11,337 bases of DNA, from positions 796,969 through 808,305 of the forward strand of contig MU646360.1 of NCBI GenBank assembly GCA_026770585.1, in the 5' to 3' direction. The notes below the pieces were generated by a model. It was not told the origin of the DNA, made no database searches, and was given only the letters and a program-made list of their open reading frames with translations. This document shows, in pieces, positions 1-5,596 of the stretch. The DNA is from Baffinella frigidus. Lineage: Eukaryota > Cryptophyceae > Cryptomonadales > Baffinellaceae. A program made the translations under genes and the position numbers. Positions within the stretch are counted from its first letter, which is position 1, and every line of letters starts with the position of its first letter.

Positions 1-205
1 GCGGGCGCTCAAGAGCCTGCCGGCGGGGCTGTTCCACGATGGGTTTCGCGCGGGATATGGGGCGCGGAAACACGTTTCGGTGGGCTGACTATGCATAAGT
101 TGACATGCTGGGTCCACGGTGCAAATCCGTCAACTTCGGCGCGGGAAAGAGTCTGGGCTCACCCAATCGGCGAGACCGAATAGACTGTGAGAGAGACAGG
201 GCTAG
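1..205 (+). mobile_element. C-family element copy, extended form, left end cut by window
   Basis: Bases 85-205 match the body of the C-family repeats: a GACTAT motif, then AAGTTGACATGC, then CCGTCAACTT, then GGGCTCACC, ending in GACAGGGCTAG at 205. Bases 1-45 match the reverse complement of about 4640-4684 (shared GAGCCTGCCGGC and GGGCTGTTCCAC), so this is an extended version whose left end is outside the window. Its right end abuts a copy of the 75-bp unit (205-250). It is probably a non-autonomous DNA element; no coding sequence is visible. Confidence 0.55.
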
Positions 206-250
206 TAGGTATCGGTGGCGAAGGGGACGGTAGGGCGCTTGACGAGCAGC
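205..250 (+). repeat. 75-bp dispersed unit, copy 1 (interrupted)
   Basis: This matches the units at 546, 774 and 1173 (TATCGGTGGCGAA...GGGCGCTT). It stops where the foldback at 251-390 begins. Bases 391-400 (CAGCGCCTCT) look like the weakly matching continuation. The natural reading is that the foldback inserted inside this copy. Confidence 0.6.
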
Positions 251-390
251 TTATCCGGGGAAACCTATTTTTCTTTAGTTTGATAGCAAGGAAAATTACT
301 ACACAAATACTTTAATATTACTAATAAGAACGAATTGTGTAGTAATTTTCGTTGATGTCAAACTAAAGAAAAATAGGTTTCCCCGGATAA
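251..390. mobile_element. Shared-core foldback element E1, 140 bp
   Basis: The outer 33 bases (251-283 and 358-390) are perfect inverted complements starting TTATCCGGGG and ending CCCCGGATAA. Inside is the 68-bp core 287-354, which contains GAAAATTACTACAC and CTTTAATATTACTAATAA and ends GTAGTAATTTTC. The same core occurs in the foldbacks at 1686-1834 and 6048-6189, but the arms do not match theirs. CAGC lies directly on both sides (247-250 and 391-394), which is a candidate 4-bp target duplication. No protein is encoded. The perfect arms suggest recent formation or active homogenisation. Confidence 0.75.
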
Positions 391-394
391 CAGC

Positions 395-545
395 GCCTCT
401 GAACATAGTACCGACAACGATAACGATAACCACTGTGGAACCGAAGTGTCGAGAGAAAGTACAGCACTTTGAAGAAGAGGACTAATTCTAACAAAGAATC
501 AGGAGGAGAGGAAGTACGTGTTCAGGGGAAAAATGAGGGTTGAGG
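395..545. other. Low-complexity A/G-rich stretch without recognisable feature
   Basis: The stretch has short GATAAC-type and GAAGAGGA-type runs. I see no open reading frame with coding character, no long inverted repeat and no clear match elsewhere in the window. Confidence 0.4.
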
Positions 546-620
546 GTACGTGTCGGTGGCGAACGGGACGGCAGGACGCTTAACAAGCATGCCCCCCGCC
601 TCCGCATCGTCTCTTGTCCC
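546..620 (+). repeat. 75-bp dispersed unit, copy 2 (uninterrupted)
   Basis: It runs from GTACGTGTCGGTGGCGAACG to CGCATCGTCTCTTGTCCC. This intact copy shows the unoccupied state of the site that carries an insertion in copy 3 (CGCATC followed directly by a TCTCTTGTCCC-type sequence). Confidence 0.7.
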
Positions 621-773
621 GGGCCCGAAACCCTACTTCATAGATCGGTCCATTTAATTTCGTGGTACTAATTAACAACTGCTCGGTACAAAGACATATT
701 ATCACCCGGCATTTCGACCGGAGTTGCGGCCGAAATTCCCCTGGAAACGCACTGTGTGGTGTAGGGAAGGGAG
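621..773. other. Spacer with one short hairpin
   Basis: The only structure seen is an inverted pair ATTTCGACCG (711-720) and CGGCCGAAAT (727-736), with one mismatch and a 6-base loop. Otherwise I recognise nothing. Confidence 0.4.
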
Positions 774-837
774 TATACGTATCGGTGGCAAACGGGCCGG
801 CAGGGCGCTTAACAAGGATGACCCCCGCCTCCGCATC
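774..837 (+). repeat. 75-bp dispersed unit, copy 3 (split by insertion)
   Basis: Unit sequence runs up to CCGCATC at 837. After the 838-990 insertion it resumes at 991 with GCATCATCTCTTGTCCC (to about 1007). The five bases GCATC occur once in uninterrupted copies and twice here. Confidence 0.75.
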
Positions 838-990
838 CTAGCTCTGTCCCAGTAAATTTGGGCTCGCCATTATTTCGCCCCCCCCTAAAATTTCACATGG
901 GAATTTTGACACCCCCCCATGAAATTTGCCAGTGAAATTTCGGGGGGGGCGAAATAACGGCGAGCCCAAATCCAAGTGGGACAGAGCTAG
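838..990. mobile_element. MITE-like foldback with CTAG ends and 5-bp target duplication
   Basis: The 153-bp insertion starts CTAGCTCTGTCCC and ends GGGACAGAGCTAG, with perfect 13-base ends. Imperfect complementarity continues inward: TTTGGGCTCGCC pairs with GGCGAGCCCAAA, and a run of C's followed by AAATTTCAC pairs with GTGAAATTTC and a run of G's. GCATC flanks both sides (833-837 and 991-995). The host repeat has only one GCATC in uninterrupted copies at 546-620 and 1173-1247. No transposase is encoded. The CTAGCTCTG ends resemble those of the C family (for example 5021-5158), but the interior differs. Confidence 0.85.
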
Positions 991-1043
991 GCATCATCTC
1001 TTGTCCCTCAATGTTTCGTCCAGATCGTACTTGGTACACACGA

Positions 1044-1169
1044 GTGTGCCTATGAAGCAGGAGGGTGTGACTAGGAAGCAGAAGAGTGTGTCTGTGAAGC
1101 AGGAGGGTGTGTCTATGAAGCAGAAGAGTGTGTCTATGAAGGAAAAGAGTGTGTCTATAAAGAAGGAGG
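1044..1169. repeat. 21-bp minisatellite, about 6 copies
   Basis: GTGTG recurs at 1044, 1065, 1086, 1107, 1128 and 1149, each followed by a variant of TCTATGAAGCAGAAGA. Because 21 is divisible by 3, a frame stays open and would read a 7-residue Ser-Met-Lys-Gln-Lys-Ser-Val-like repeat. That frame runs out of the neighbouring foldback, so I treat it as non-coding. Confidence 0.85.
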
Positions 1170-1172
1170 AGA

Positions 1173-1247
1173 GTACGTATCGGTGGCGAACGGGGCCGCA
1201 GGGCGCTTAACAAGGATGACCCCCGCCTCCGCATCATCTCTTGTCCC
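1173..1247 (+). repeat. 75-bp dispersed unit, copy 4 (uninterrupted)
   Basis: This is a full copy from GTACGTATCGG to CTCTTGTCCC. It shows the intact target of the 838-990 insertion (CCGCATCATCTC). It runs directly into the first copy of the degenerate GC-rich family. Confidence 0.75.
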
Positions 1248-1400
1248 TGGCGGTGCAGGATCTCGCTCCGTGCCAGGAGGGTGCTTCGAAGTCATGCCCA
1301 GCTCTCTTGCCCTGCACGTGCGGGCAGTGACTTCAGATGCAACATCGCCTCGCGTCCCGGGAGCAGCGAGATCTCGCATTTTCCACCCACCAATAACTTG

Positions 1401-1607
1401 TAGAGCCAATGTGGTAGGACTTGGCCAAAGCGAAGTTCGAACTTGCGAGATTGCGAACTTCTAGATGGACCGAAATTATTAGTAAACACCATTTTGTGCT
1501 GCAAATTTTGAATTTAAAACACTACATGTCAAAACGGGTCCATCTAGAAGTTCGCAATCCCGCAAGTTGGAACTTCGCTTTGGCCAAGTCCTACCAGATT
1601 GGCTCTA
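1401..1607. mobile_element. Long foldback, 72-base arms
   Basis: The arms are 1401-1471 and 1536-1607, starting TAGAGCCAAT and ending ATTGGCTCTA, with only a few mismatches. They share ACTTGGCCAAAGCGAAGTTC and GAACTTCTAGATGGACC (one orientation). The spacer of about 64 bases is AT-rich. No flanking duplication is evident (left CTTG, right GTGT). It interrupts the GC-rich repeat family, so it is probably a foldback insertion; a local inverted duplication is the alternative. Confidence 0.65.
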
Positions 1608-1685
1608 GTGTCACACAATGATTTGTGCGGGTCCCGGGAGCAGCAGGATCTCGCGCCCTGTGACCAGGATCAGGTTTACGCGACG

Positions 1686-1834
1686 AATTTAATCTCCATA
1701 CAAGTATTAATTAATTGCTTTTGGGCAACGAAAATTACTACACGATTTGCTCATAAAAGTAGTAGTAAAGCATTTGTGTAGTAAATTTCGTTGCGCCAAA
1801 AGCAATTAATTAATACTTTTGTGGAGATCAAATT
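1686..1834. mobile_element. Shared-core foldback element E2, about 149 bp
   Basis: The arms 1686-1725 and 1794-1834 are nearly perfect complements (AATTTAATCTCCA...; AGTATTAATTAATTGCTTTT shared). Their sequence is unrelated to the arms of 251-390 or 6048-6189. The core 1726-1793 is again 68 bases, opens with CAACGAAAATTACTACACGA and closes with GTGTAGTAAATTTCGTTG. The flanks GACG and GAGG match at 3 of 4 positions. No protein is encoded. Confidence 0.7.
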
Positions 1835-2104
1835 GAGGAGGAGTCTCGCGTCCCTGGCGGTGCTGGATCTCGCTCCGTGCCAGGAGGGTGCTTCAAAGTC
1901 ATGCCTAATTCTCGCGCCCTGAGAGGGGAGCGTGAGTTGAGATGAGAGATAGTCTCGCGTGTATGCTCTCGTTGCCCTGGAGGGTGCTTGGACGTGATCC
2001 CCAGCTCTCCTGCCCTGCACGCGCGGGCGGTGAATTCAGATGCGAAATCGGGGGTGGATTGGTTTATGGCTTATGGGTAAGGCTCCTAGGAGGGGGAGTC
2101 TCGC

Positions 2105-2192
2105 GTTCCAGGCGCCGTAGGATCTCGACCCACCCCCTGCGTGCAGGGGGGTTCCAGGCGCCGTAGGATCTCAACCCACCCCCTGCGTGCAG
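2105..2192 (+). repeat. 46-bp tandem duplication
   Basis: GTTCCAGGCGCCGTAGGATC begins at 2105 and again at 2151. Both copies continue into CCCACCCCCTGCGTGCAGG, with one visible base change (TCGACCC versus TCAACCC). Confidence 0.8.
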
Positions 2193-2284
2193 GACAAGAG
2201 AAGGTAGTAGGATCGCGCTCCGTGCTGGGAAGGTGCTTCGACGTCATGCCTGGTTCTCTTGCCCTGCACGCAGGGGGTGGGTTA
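2172..2284. repeat. Inverted repeat, 30-base arms
   Basis: Arms 2172-2201 and 2255-2284 match at 28 of 30 positions (ACCCACCCCCTGCGTGCAGG against CCTGCACGCAGGGGGTGGGT). The 53-base interior is one module of the GC-rich family. The left arm belongs to the 46-bp tandem duplication, so the inverted copy arose within the array. Confidence 0.7.
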
Positions 2285-2428
2285 CGATTTATTCTACCAC
2301 ACATAAATTATTGTTGGATTGTTACGAGTCTCGCATTTCAGGGGGAGTAGGATCTCGTTCCGTGCCGGGGGGGTGCTTGGACGTCATGCCTGATTCTCTT
2401 GCCCTGCGGGTAGAGCGTGACTGCGTAA

Positions 2429-2491
2429 GACACTACAAGATATTGTACGACACTACACGTTATTGTAGGACACTCCAAGTTATTGTTGGAT
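2429..2491 (+). repeat. 20-bp tandem repeat, 3 copies (first site)
   Basis: GACACTACAAGATATTGTAC-like units start at 2429, 2449 and 2469 and end in GTTGGAT. The same unit recurs at 3075-3137. Confidence 0.8.
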
Positions 2492-2787
2492 TGTTACGAG
2501 TCTCGCATTCCAGGGGAAGTAGGATCTCGCTCCGTGCCGGGAAAACACGGTGTTTTGACGTCAAGCCCAGCTCTCTTGCCCTACACGCGCGGGCGGTTAC
2601 TTCAGATGAAAAATGGTCTCGCGTGTATGCTCTCGTTGCCCTGGAGGGTGTTTGGTTTGGAATGTCATGCCCAGCTCCCGTGCCCTGCGGGTGGGATGAG
2701 TCTCACTGGATGAATCAGGGGTGGGTGTTTGGTGTGGGGTGTTTCGGGTCTAGGCTTCTAGGAGGAAGAGCCACGCGTCCTGTTTTG

Positions 2788-2848
2788 CAGTTGGGCGTGC
2801 CGGGAGGCACGCCCGCGTGACCGGTCACGCGGACGCCGAAGCCAACTG
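2788..2848. repeat. Double-hairpin (three-way junction) structure
   Basis: An outer stem CAGTTGG (2788-2794) and CCAACTG (2842-2848) encloses two side-by-side hairpins. One is GGCGTGCC, loop GGGA, GGCACGCC (within 2793-2814). The other is a perfect 20-base palindrome CCGCGTGACCGGTCACGCGG (2813-2832). The two hairpins share about two bases at the junction. The layout resembles double-hairpin elements known from some organelle genomes, but no relationship is shown. Confidence 0.6.
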
Positions 2849-2866
2849 TCCGAGGTGACTGCCTTG
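2809..2866 (+). repeat. 58-bp exact repeat, copy 1
   Basis: By eye it is identical to 4676-4733. It spans the palindrome and continues ACGCCGAAGCCAACTGTCCG to GACTGCCTTG. The sequences on either side of the two copies differ. Confidence 0.85.
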
Positions 2867-2910
2867 CGTTGTACCCGGCGTGTGAGCTCTCCTAGGGGTT
2901 TGTCAAGCAC

Positions 2911-3044
2911 CGGTTTGGGTTTCATGCCCAGCTTGCGGTTTGGGTTTCATGCCCAGCTTGCGGTTTGGGTTTCATGCCCAGCTTGCGGTTTGGGTTTCAT
3001 GCCCAGCTTCGGGTGTTTGGGTTTGGGTTTCATGCCCAGCTTGC
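2911..3044 (+). repeat. 25-bp minisatellite, 4 copies plus a variant
   Basis: CGGTTTGGGTTTCATGCCCA recurs at exactly 2911, 2936, 2961 and 2986, followed by a variant with extra GTTTGGGTTT to about 3044. The period is not divisible by 3, so every frame rotates and it cannot be a simple protein repeat. The ATGCCCAGCT portion also occurs in the upstream GC-rich family, which suggests this is a segment of that family amplified in place. Confidence 0.9.
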
Positions 3045-3074
3045 GCACCCTGCACGGGGGTGGCGACTTCGTAA

Positions 3075-3137
3075 GACACTACATGCTAGTGTAGGACACT
3101 ACAAATTATTGTGTGACACTACAAGTTACTGTTGGAT
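3075..3137 (+). repeat. 20-bp tandem repeat, 3 copies (second site)
   Basis: GACACTAC units start at 3075, 3095 and 3115 and end in GTTGGAT, the same consensus and exit as 2429-2491. It then runs into the right half of a C-family element. Confidence 0.8.
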
Positions 3138-3141
3138 GAGA

Positions 3142-3212
3142 AATCGTCCAACTTTGTGGTGAAAAAGAGCCTGGTCTCACCAAATTGGGGGGCCCAGAGC
3201 GACTGAAGACGT
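3142..3212 (+). mobile_element. C-family element, right-half fragment
   Basis: GTCCAACTTTGTGGTGAAAA, then AGAGCC, CTCACCAAATTGG and GGCCCAGAGCGACTGA match the right half of 5021-5158. The left half is missing, cut at the 20-bp repeat. Confidence 0.6.
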
Positions 3213-3269
3213 GCGAGGACTACAGTAGATTCAGGTGAGGGTAACGCGACTCAGAAGGAGCGAAGAAAC

Positions 3270-3397
3270 CTAGCTCTGCCTGACTCGGGTTGGCGATCAG
3301 ACTATTCTAAAGTTGACACCCTAGGCTTGCGGTACAAACCCGTCAACTTTGGAGTGAAAAAGAGCCCGGGTTTAGATCGACTGAGGAAGAGCGAGGA
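3270..3397 (+). mobile_element. C-family element, right end diverged
   Basis: It starts CTAGCTCTGCCTGACTCGGG and contains AAGTTGACACCCTAGGCTTG, CCGTCAACTTTGGAG and AAAAGAGCCCGGG. The right end reads GACTGAGGAAGAGCGAGG, where a complete copy would have GAGACAGAGCTAG, so it is diverged or recombined. This variant body is the one found in the 191-bp array just downstream. Confidence 0.6.
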
Positions 3398-3463
3398 AAT
3401 GCACGGGTAGTAGGGCATCTCCTGTCTTCGCTCCCCACCCGCATTAACGTCAGATTTGTCCCA

Positions 3464-3640
3464 CCCGAAACCCTAAACCCTAAACCTAGGTTTTAGGGGG
3501 GGCAGGGTAGCACCTGCCCTCGCTCCACACCCGCTTGAACCGACGGACTTGTAGCAGAAACCCGGGCAATCAACTCTAAACCTTAAACCCTAAAACCCAA
3601 ACCCTCGACCATAAACCCTAAACCCTAAACCTAGGTTTTA
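3464..3640 (+). repeat. Short telomere-like patches with head-to-head CCTAGG junctions
   Basis: CCCTAAACCCTAAACCTAGG followed by TTTTAGGG lies at about 3471-3498 and again at about 3615-3641. At each, CCCTAAA repeats on the + strand meet TTTAGGG across a CCTAGG centre (3485-3490 and 3630-3635). Between them are degenerate CCTTAAACCC and CCATAAACCC units. Confidence 0.75.
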
Positions 3641-4067
3641 GGGGGGGGAGGGCAGCACCTGTCCTCGCTCCACGCCCGCTCGGGTTGGCGGTCAGACTAT
3701 TCTCAAGTTGACACCCTAGACTTGCGAGACCAATCAGTCAACTTTGGAGTAAAAAAGAGCCCGGGTTCAGATGGAATCAGGAAGGGCGTGGAAATGCACG
3801 GGCAGCATGTAAACCCTACACCTAGGTTTTAGGGGGGGGAGGGCAGCACCTGTCCTCGCTCCACGCCCGCTCGGGTTGGCGGTCAGACTATTCTCGAGTT
3901 GACACCCTAGACTTGCGAAACCAATCAGTCAACTTTGGAGTAAAAAAGAGCCCGGGTTCAGATGGAATCAGGAAGGGCGTGGAAATGCACGGGCAGCATG
4001 TAAACCCTACACCTAGGTTTTAGGGGGGGGAGGGCAGCACCTGTCCTCGCTCCACGCCCGCTTGAAC
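3630..4067 (+). repeat. 191-bp tandem repeat, 2.3 copies
   Basis: The CCTAGG centre recurs at 3630, 3821 and 4012, and GTCCTCGCTCCACGCCCGCT at 3661, 3852 and 4043, all exactly 191 apart. Each unit fuses a telomere-like junction, a run of eight G's, GGGCAGCACCTGTCCTCGC and a C-family body (3683-3790 and 3874-3981). Only a few substitutions are visible between copies (for example TCTCAAG versus TCTCGAG, GCGAGACC versus GCGAAACC). The third copy breaks off after CCGCT. Near identity points to recent tandem duplication. Confidence 0.9.
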
Positions 4068-4350
4068 CCGCTCAACGGCAATTTCATTCTCAGTACAAAC
4101 CAGATTCTGACGTCCCGTTCACCACCGGTTGTGGTTCTTCTCTTCTTCTTTATTACTCTCGATACAGGCGAAATCCTAGAAAGGCCCTTTAGCCGGTTGT
4201 ACCACAGCCAGTCGAGGCGAACCGTGGCCTTTTTATAAAACTGAGACGTGGCTTCGTAAAACCTCTTTAGGAGGATTCGAGGGGGGGAGGGCAGCACCTG
4301 TCCTCGCTCCACGCCCGCTTGAACCCACTCAACGGCAATTTCACCTGATA
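4026..4350 (+). repeat. Direct duplication flanking a 180-base unique segment
   Basis: GGGCAGCACCTGTCCTCGCT through CCCGCTTGAACCC and CTCAACGGCAATTTCA occurs at about 4032-4093 and again about 257 bases downstream (to about 4350). The material between (4094-4279) includes TTCTTCTCTTCTTCTTTATT and AAATCCTAGAAAGGCCC. I recognise no gene in it. Confidence 0.65.
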
Positions 4351-4560
4351 GAGAGAGAGAGAGAGAGACCTGATTAATACCAAAAGGTAATACCCTAGAG
4401 AGAGATAGACCTTGTTAGTCCCAACAGGTTATGATTATGCTCCTTTCCGCAGGAAGGTGAAGGTGCGGGGAGAGAGACCTTCAACGGCAGTTTCTCCTGA
4501 TAGAGAGAGAGAGACCTCATTAATGCCAACAGGTTATGACCCTGCTCCTTTCCTGCCCGG
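4329..4560 (+). repeat. GA-microsatellite duplications
   Basis: CAACGGCAATTTCACCTGAT plus a (GA)n run and ACCTGATTAAT at 4331-4380 recurs at 4483-4530 as CAACGGCAGTTTCTCCTGAT plus a shorter (GA)n run. AACAGGTTATGA and GCTCCTTTCC are shared between 4424-4450 and 4528-4555. This is a partial tandem duplication with several GA runs (4351-4368, 4397-4406, 4501-4513). Confidence 0.7.
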
Positions 4561-4594
4561 GGGAGCGACCCTCACCTGCTCCGCATTTGATGCA

Positions 4595-4690
4595 ATTTGT
4601 ACCACGCCCTGGCATGTCAACTTATGCATAGTCCGCCAACCCGACTGTGGAACAGCCCTGCCGGCAGGCTCGTGAACGCCCGCGTGACCG
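4595..4690 (-). mobile_element. C-family element, extended form, reverse orientation
   Basis: Read on the minus strand it gives CGAGCCTGCCGGCAGGGCTG, GTTCCACAGTCGGGTTGGCG, GACTATGCATAAGTTGACAT and CGTGGTACAAATTG. This matches both 1-110 and the left half of 5021-5158. The extension 5' of the usual CAGTCGGGTTGG start is shared with the copy at the window start, so it defines a sub-type. An internal palindrome CCTGCCGGCAGG lies at 4657-4668. Confidence 0.6.
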
Positions 4691-4770
4691 GTCACGCGGA
4701 CGCCGAAGCCAACTGTCCGAGGTGACTGCCTTGGCGTGTCTCACTTATGCATAGTCCGCCAACCCGACTG
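4620..4770 (-). repeat. 28-bp direct repeats around a 95-base segment
   Basis: ACTTATGCATAGTCCGCCAA plus CCCGACTG occurs exactly at 4620-4647 and 4743-4770. The 95 bases between hold the 58-bp repeat (4676-4733). Either tandem duplication of a C-family piece or insertion of the palindromic segment with flanking recombination would produce this. Confidence 0.75.
4676..4733 (+). repeat. 58-bp exact repeat, copy 2
   Basis: It is identical by eye to 2809-2866, including the 20-base palindrome at 4680-4699. Here the upstream GGCGTGCC hairpin is absent and is replaced by the C-family extension with its own CCTGCCGGCAGG palindrome. Confidence 0.85.
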
Positions 4771-5051
4771 AGGCAGAGCTAGAAATTGCTGATGCATCAA
4801 ATGTGAAGCGAGTGAGGGTCTCTCAGTTTCTAGCTCTGCCTCCAGAAGGACTATGGTAGGGTGCAACCTCTGCAGAAACCTGACTCGAGTATCCCTTAAG
4901 TGGCCAGGGGGGTACATTTGACCACAAAGAGGTCATAGGCAGGTCCTAGGGCGCTACGGTAGGGCGTATGAGCCTACTGGCCACTTGAGGGATAGTTGGT
5001 TGGGATCCGTGCAGCAACTTCTAGCTCTGCCTCAGTCGGGTTGGCGGACTA
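4752..5051. repeat. Nested inverted repeats built from two C-family ends
   Basis: The outer arms 4752-4795 and about 5009-5051 read TAGTCCGCCAACCCGACTGA, GGCAGAGCTAGAAATTGCTG and their complement, with very few mismatches. A second, shorter pair sits inside: GAGGCAGAGCTAGAAA (4770-4785) against TTTCTAGCTCTGCCTC (4827-4842), perfect over 16 bases. Two C-family ends in opposite orientation therefore face each other across about 230 bases. Confidence 0.65.
4890..4994. repeat. Inverted repeat, 18-base arms
   Basis: TATCCCTTAAGTGGCCAG (4890-4907) and CTGGCCACTTGAGGGATA (4977-4994) match with one mismatch. The 69-base interior has a small GACC/GGTC hairpin at 4920-4934. No flanking duplication was seen. 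It lies between the facing C-family ends. Confidence 0.65.
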
Positions 5052-5158
5052 TTCAGAAGTTGACATGCCGGAGCGTGGTACAAATCCGTCGAGTTTGGAG
5101 CGGGAAACAGCCCGGGCTCACCAAATTGGTGGGCCTAAATAAACTGAGACAGAGCTAG
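5021..5158 (+). mobile_element. C-family element, complete copy, 138 bp
   Basis: The ends CTAGCTCTGCCTCAG (5021-5035) and CTGAGACAGAGCTAG (5144-5158) match as inverted repeats at 14 of 15 positions. The interior runs TCGGGTTGGCGGACTATTC, AAGTTGACATGC, GGTACAAATCCGTC, GGGCTCACCAAATTGG. In most copies an internal AAGTTGAC/GTCAACTT pair can also fold; here its second half has changed to GTCGAGTT. No target duplication is clear (AACTT versus ATTTC). The size, terminal repeats and copy number fit a MITE family. GGTACAAATCC resembles a Pol III B box, but no convincing A box or tRNA fold was found. Confidence 0.75.
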
Positions 5159-5501
5159 ATTTCCATCGTGCCAACGGAGAGAGATTTATTGGATGACTAT
5201 AAATGACCATAAATGCAAAGAAGTGGACATTTTGTACCAGCACCGTCAAGTTTTACCAATTTCGCATTATTCCCGCGGCCAACTTCTCTGCACCCACGCC
5301 AGGGTACAAGTGGGATTTTCATACACACTCGTTCGTAATAGATGGCTCATCCTGGTACACATTCTGATTTAAAAAACATTATTGCGGCGTCAGAGAGCTC
5401 CAATTCCCAACACTTTTGGCGTGTTTCCCAGGAAGAATCAACTTTAGTTCAAGATCGGGTAGTAAAGATGAAATATCGACGTATGACCTGGCGTGGCCAC
5501 T
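5159..5501. other. Low-copy sequence, no assigned gene
   Basis: This stretch has no obvious copy elsewhere in the window and no long inverted repeat until 5502. One motif, TTTTGTACCAGCACCGTCAA (5227-5246), is loosely like the GTACAAA...GTCAACTT part of the C family. A short open frame starts at 5342. Confidence 0.4.
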
Positions 5502-5596
5502 CGAGAATGCTAGAGGGGCCTATTTACATGTGGGGTTGTAAAAAATTGTACGAGGATAGGGTGTTTCAACCTCGTGACTGTGCACTGAAAGCATAG
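5342..5596 (+). CDS. Possible short ORF, 84 residues, unrecognised
   Basis: The frame opens with ATGGCTCATCCTGGTACACA and ends at TAG. The predicted product has mixed charge, no signal peptide, no membrane segment and no motif I recognise. The main reason to list it is that it begins in low-copy sequence, unlike the other open frames here. The main reason to doubt it is that codons from about residue 54 run through the left arm of the 5502-5683 palindrome and into its interior, so part of the frame is repeat sequence. No poly(A) signal, intron or promoter could be tied to it. It is most likely a chance frame; an exon fragment is possible. Confidence 0.12.
   Translation: MAHPGTHSDLKNIIAASESSNSQHFWRVSQEESTLVQDRVVKMKYRRMTWRGHSRMLEGPIYMWGCKKLYEDRVFQPRDCALKA

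Larger units (their letters stand above)
1250..2760 (+). repeat. Degenerate GC-rich repeat family, many partial copies
   Basis: A recurring module reads about GGATCTCGCTCCGTGCC, a GGGTGCTTCGACGTCATGCC-like segment, CAGCTCTCTTGCCCTGCACG, GCGGGCGGTGACTTCAGATG, then a GTCTCGCG junction. Copies or parts start near 1259, 1868, 1977, 2209, 2349 and 2520. The spacing is irregular (roughly 110-170 bases between neighbours, more where palindromes interrupt), and segments are skipped or substituted. Open frames across it (for example 2233-2820) change module by module and have no coding character. It may be a decayed tandem array or mosaic satellite. Confidence 0.7.

Noticed and set aside
926-1210. Open frame with a 7-residue repeat (+ strand) and its minus-strand counterpart
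   Set aside because: The frame begins inside the foldback insertion at 838-990 and the rest is the 21-bp minisatellite. It stays open only because 21 is divisible by 3.
1608-1611. Target duplication for the 1401-1607 foldback
   Set aside because: The flanks CTTG and GTGT do not match, and shifting the boundaries by a few bases gave no better match.
2233-2820. 195-residue open frame
   Set aside because: It runs through repeat modules and a 20-bp tandem array whose periods shift frame. The translation changes character at each junction and has no domain.
2855-3162. Overlapping frames with repeated FMPSL/FHAQL motifs
   Set aside because: They are three frames of the same 25-bp minisatellite.
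5021-5158. tRNA or tRNA-derived SINE
   Set aside because: Only the B-box-like GGTACAAATCC is seen. The T-arm pairs poorly, no anticodon arm forms, and the element has inverted terminal repeats.
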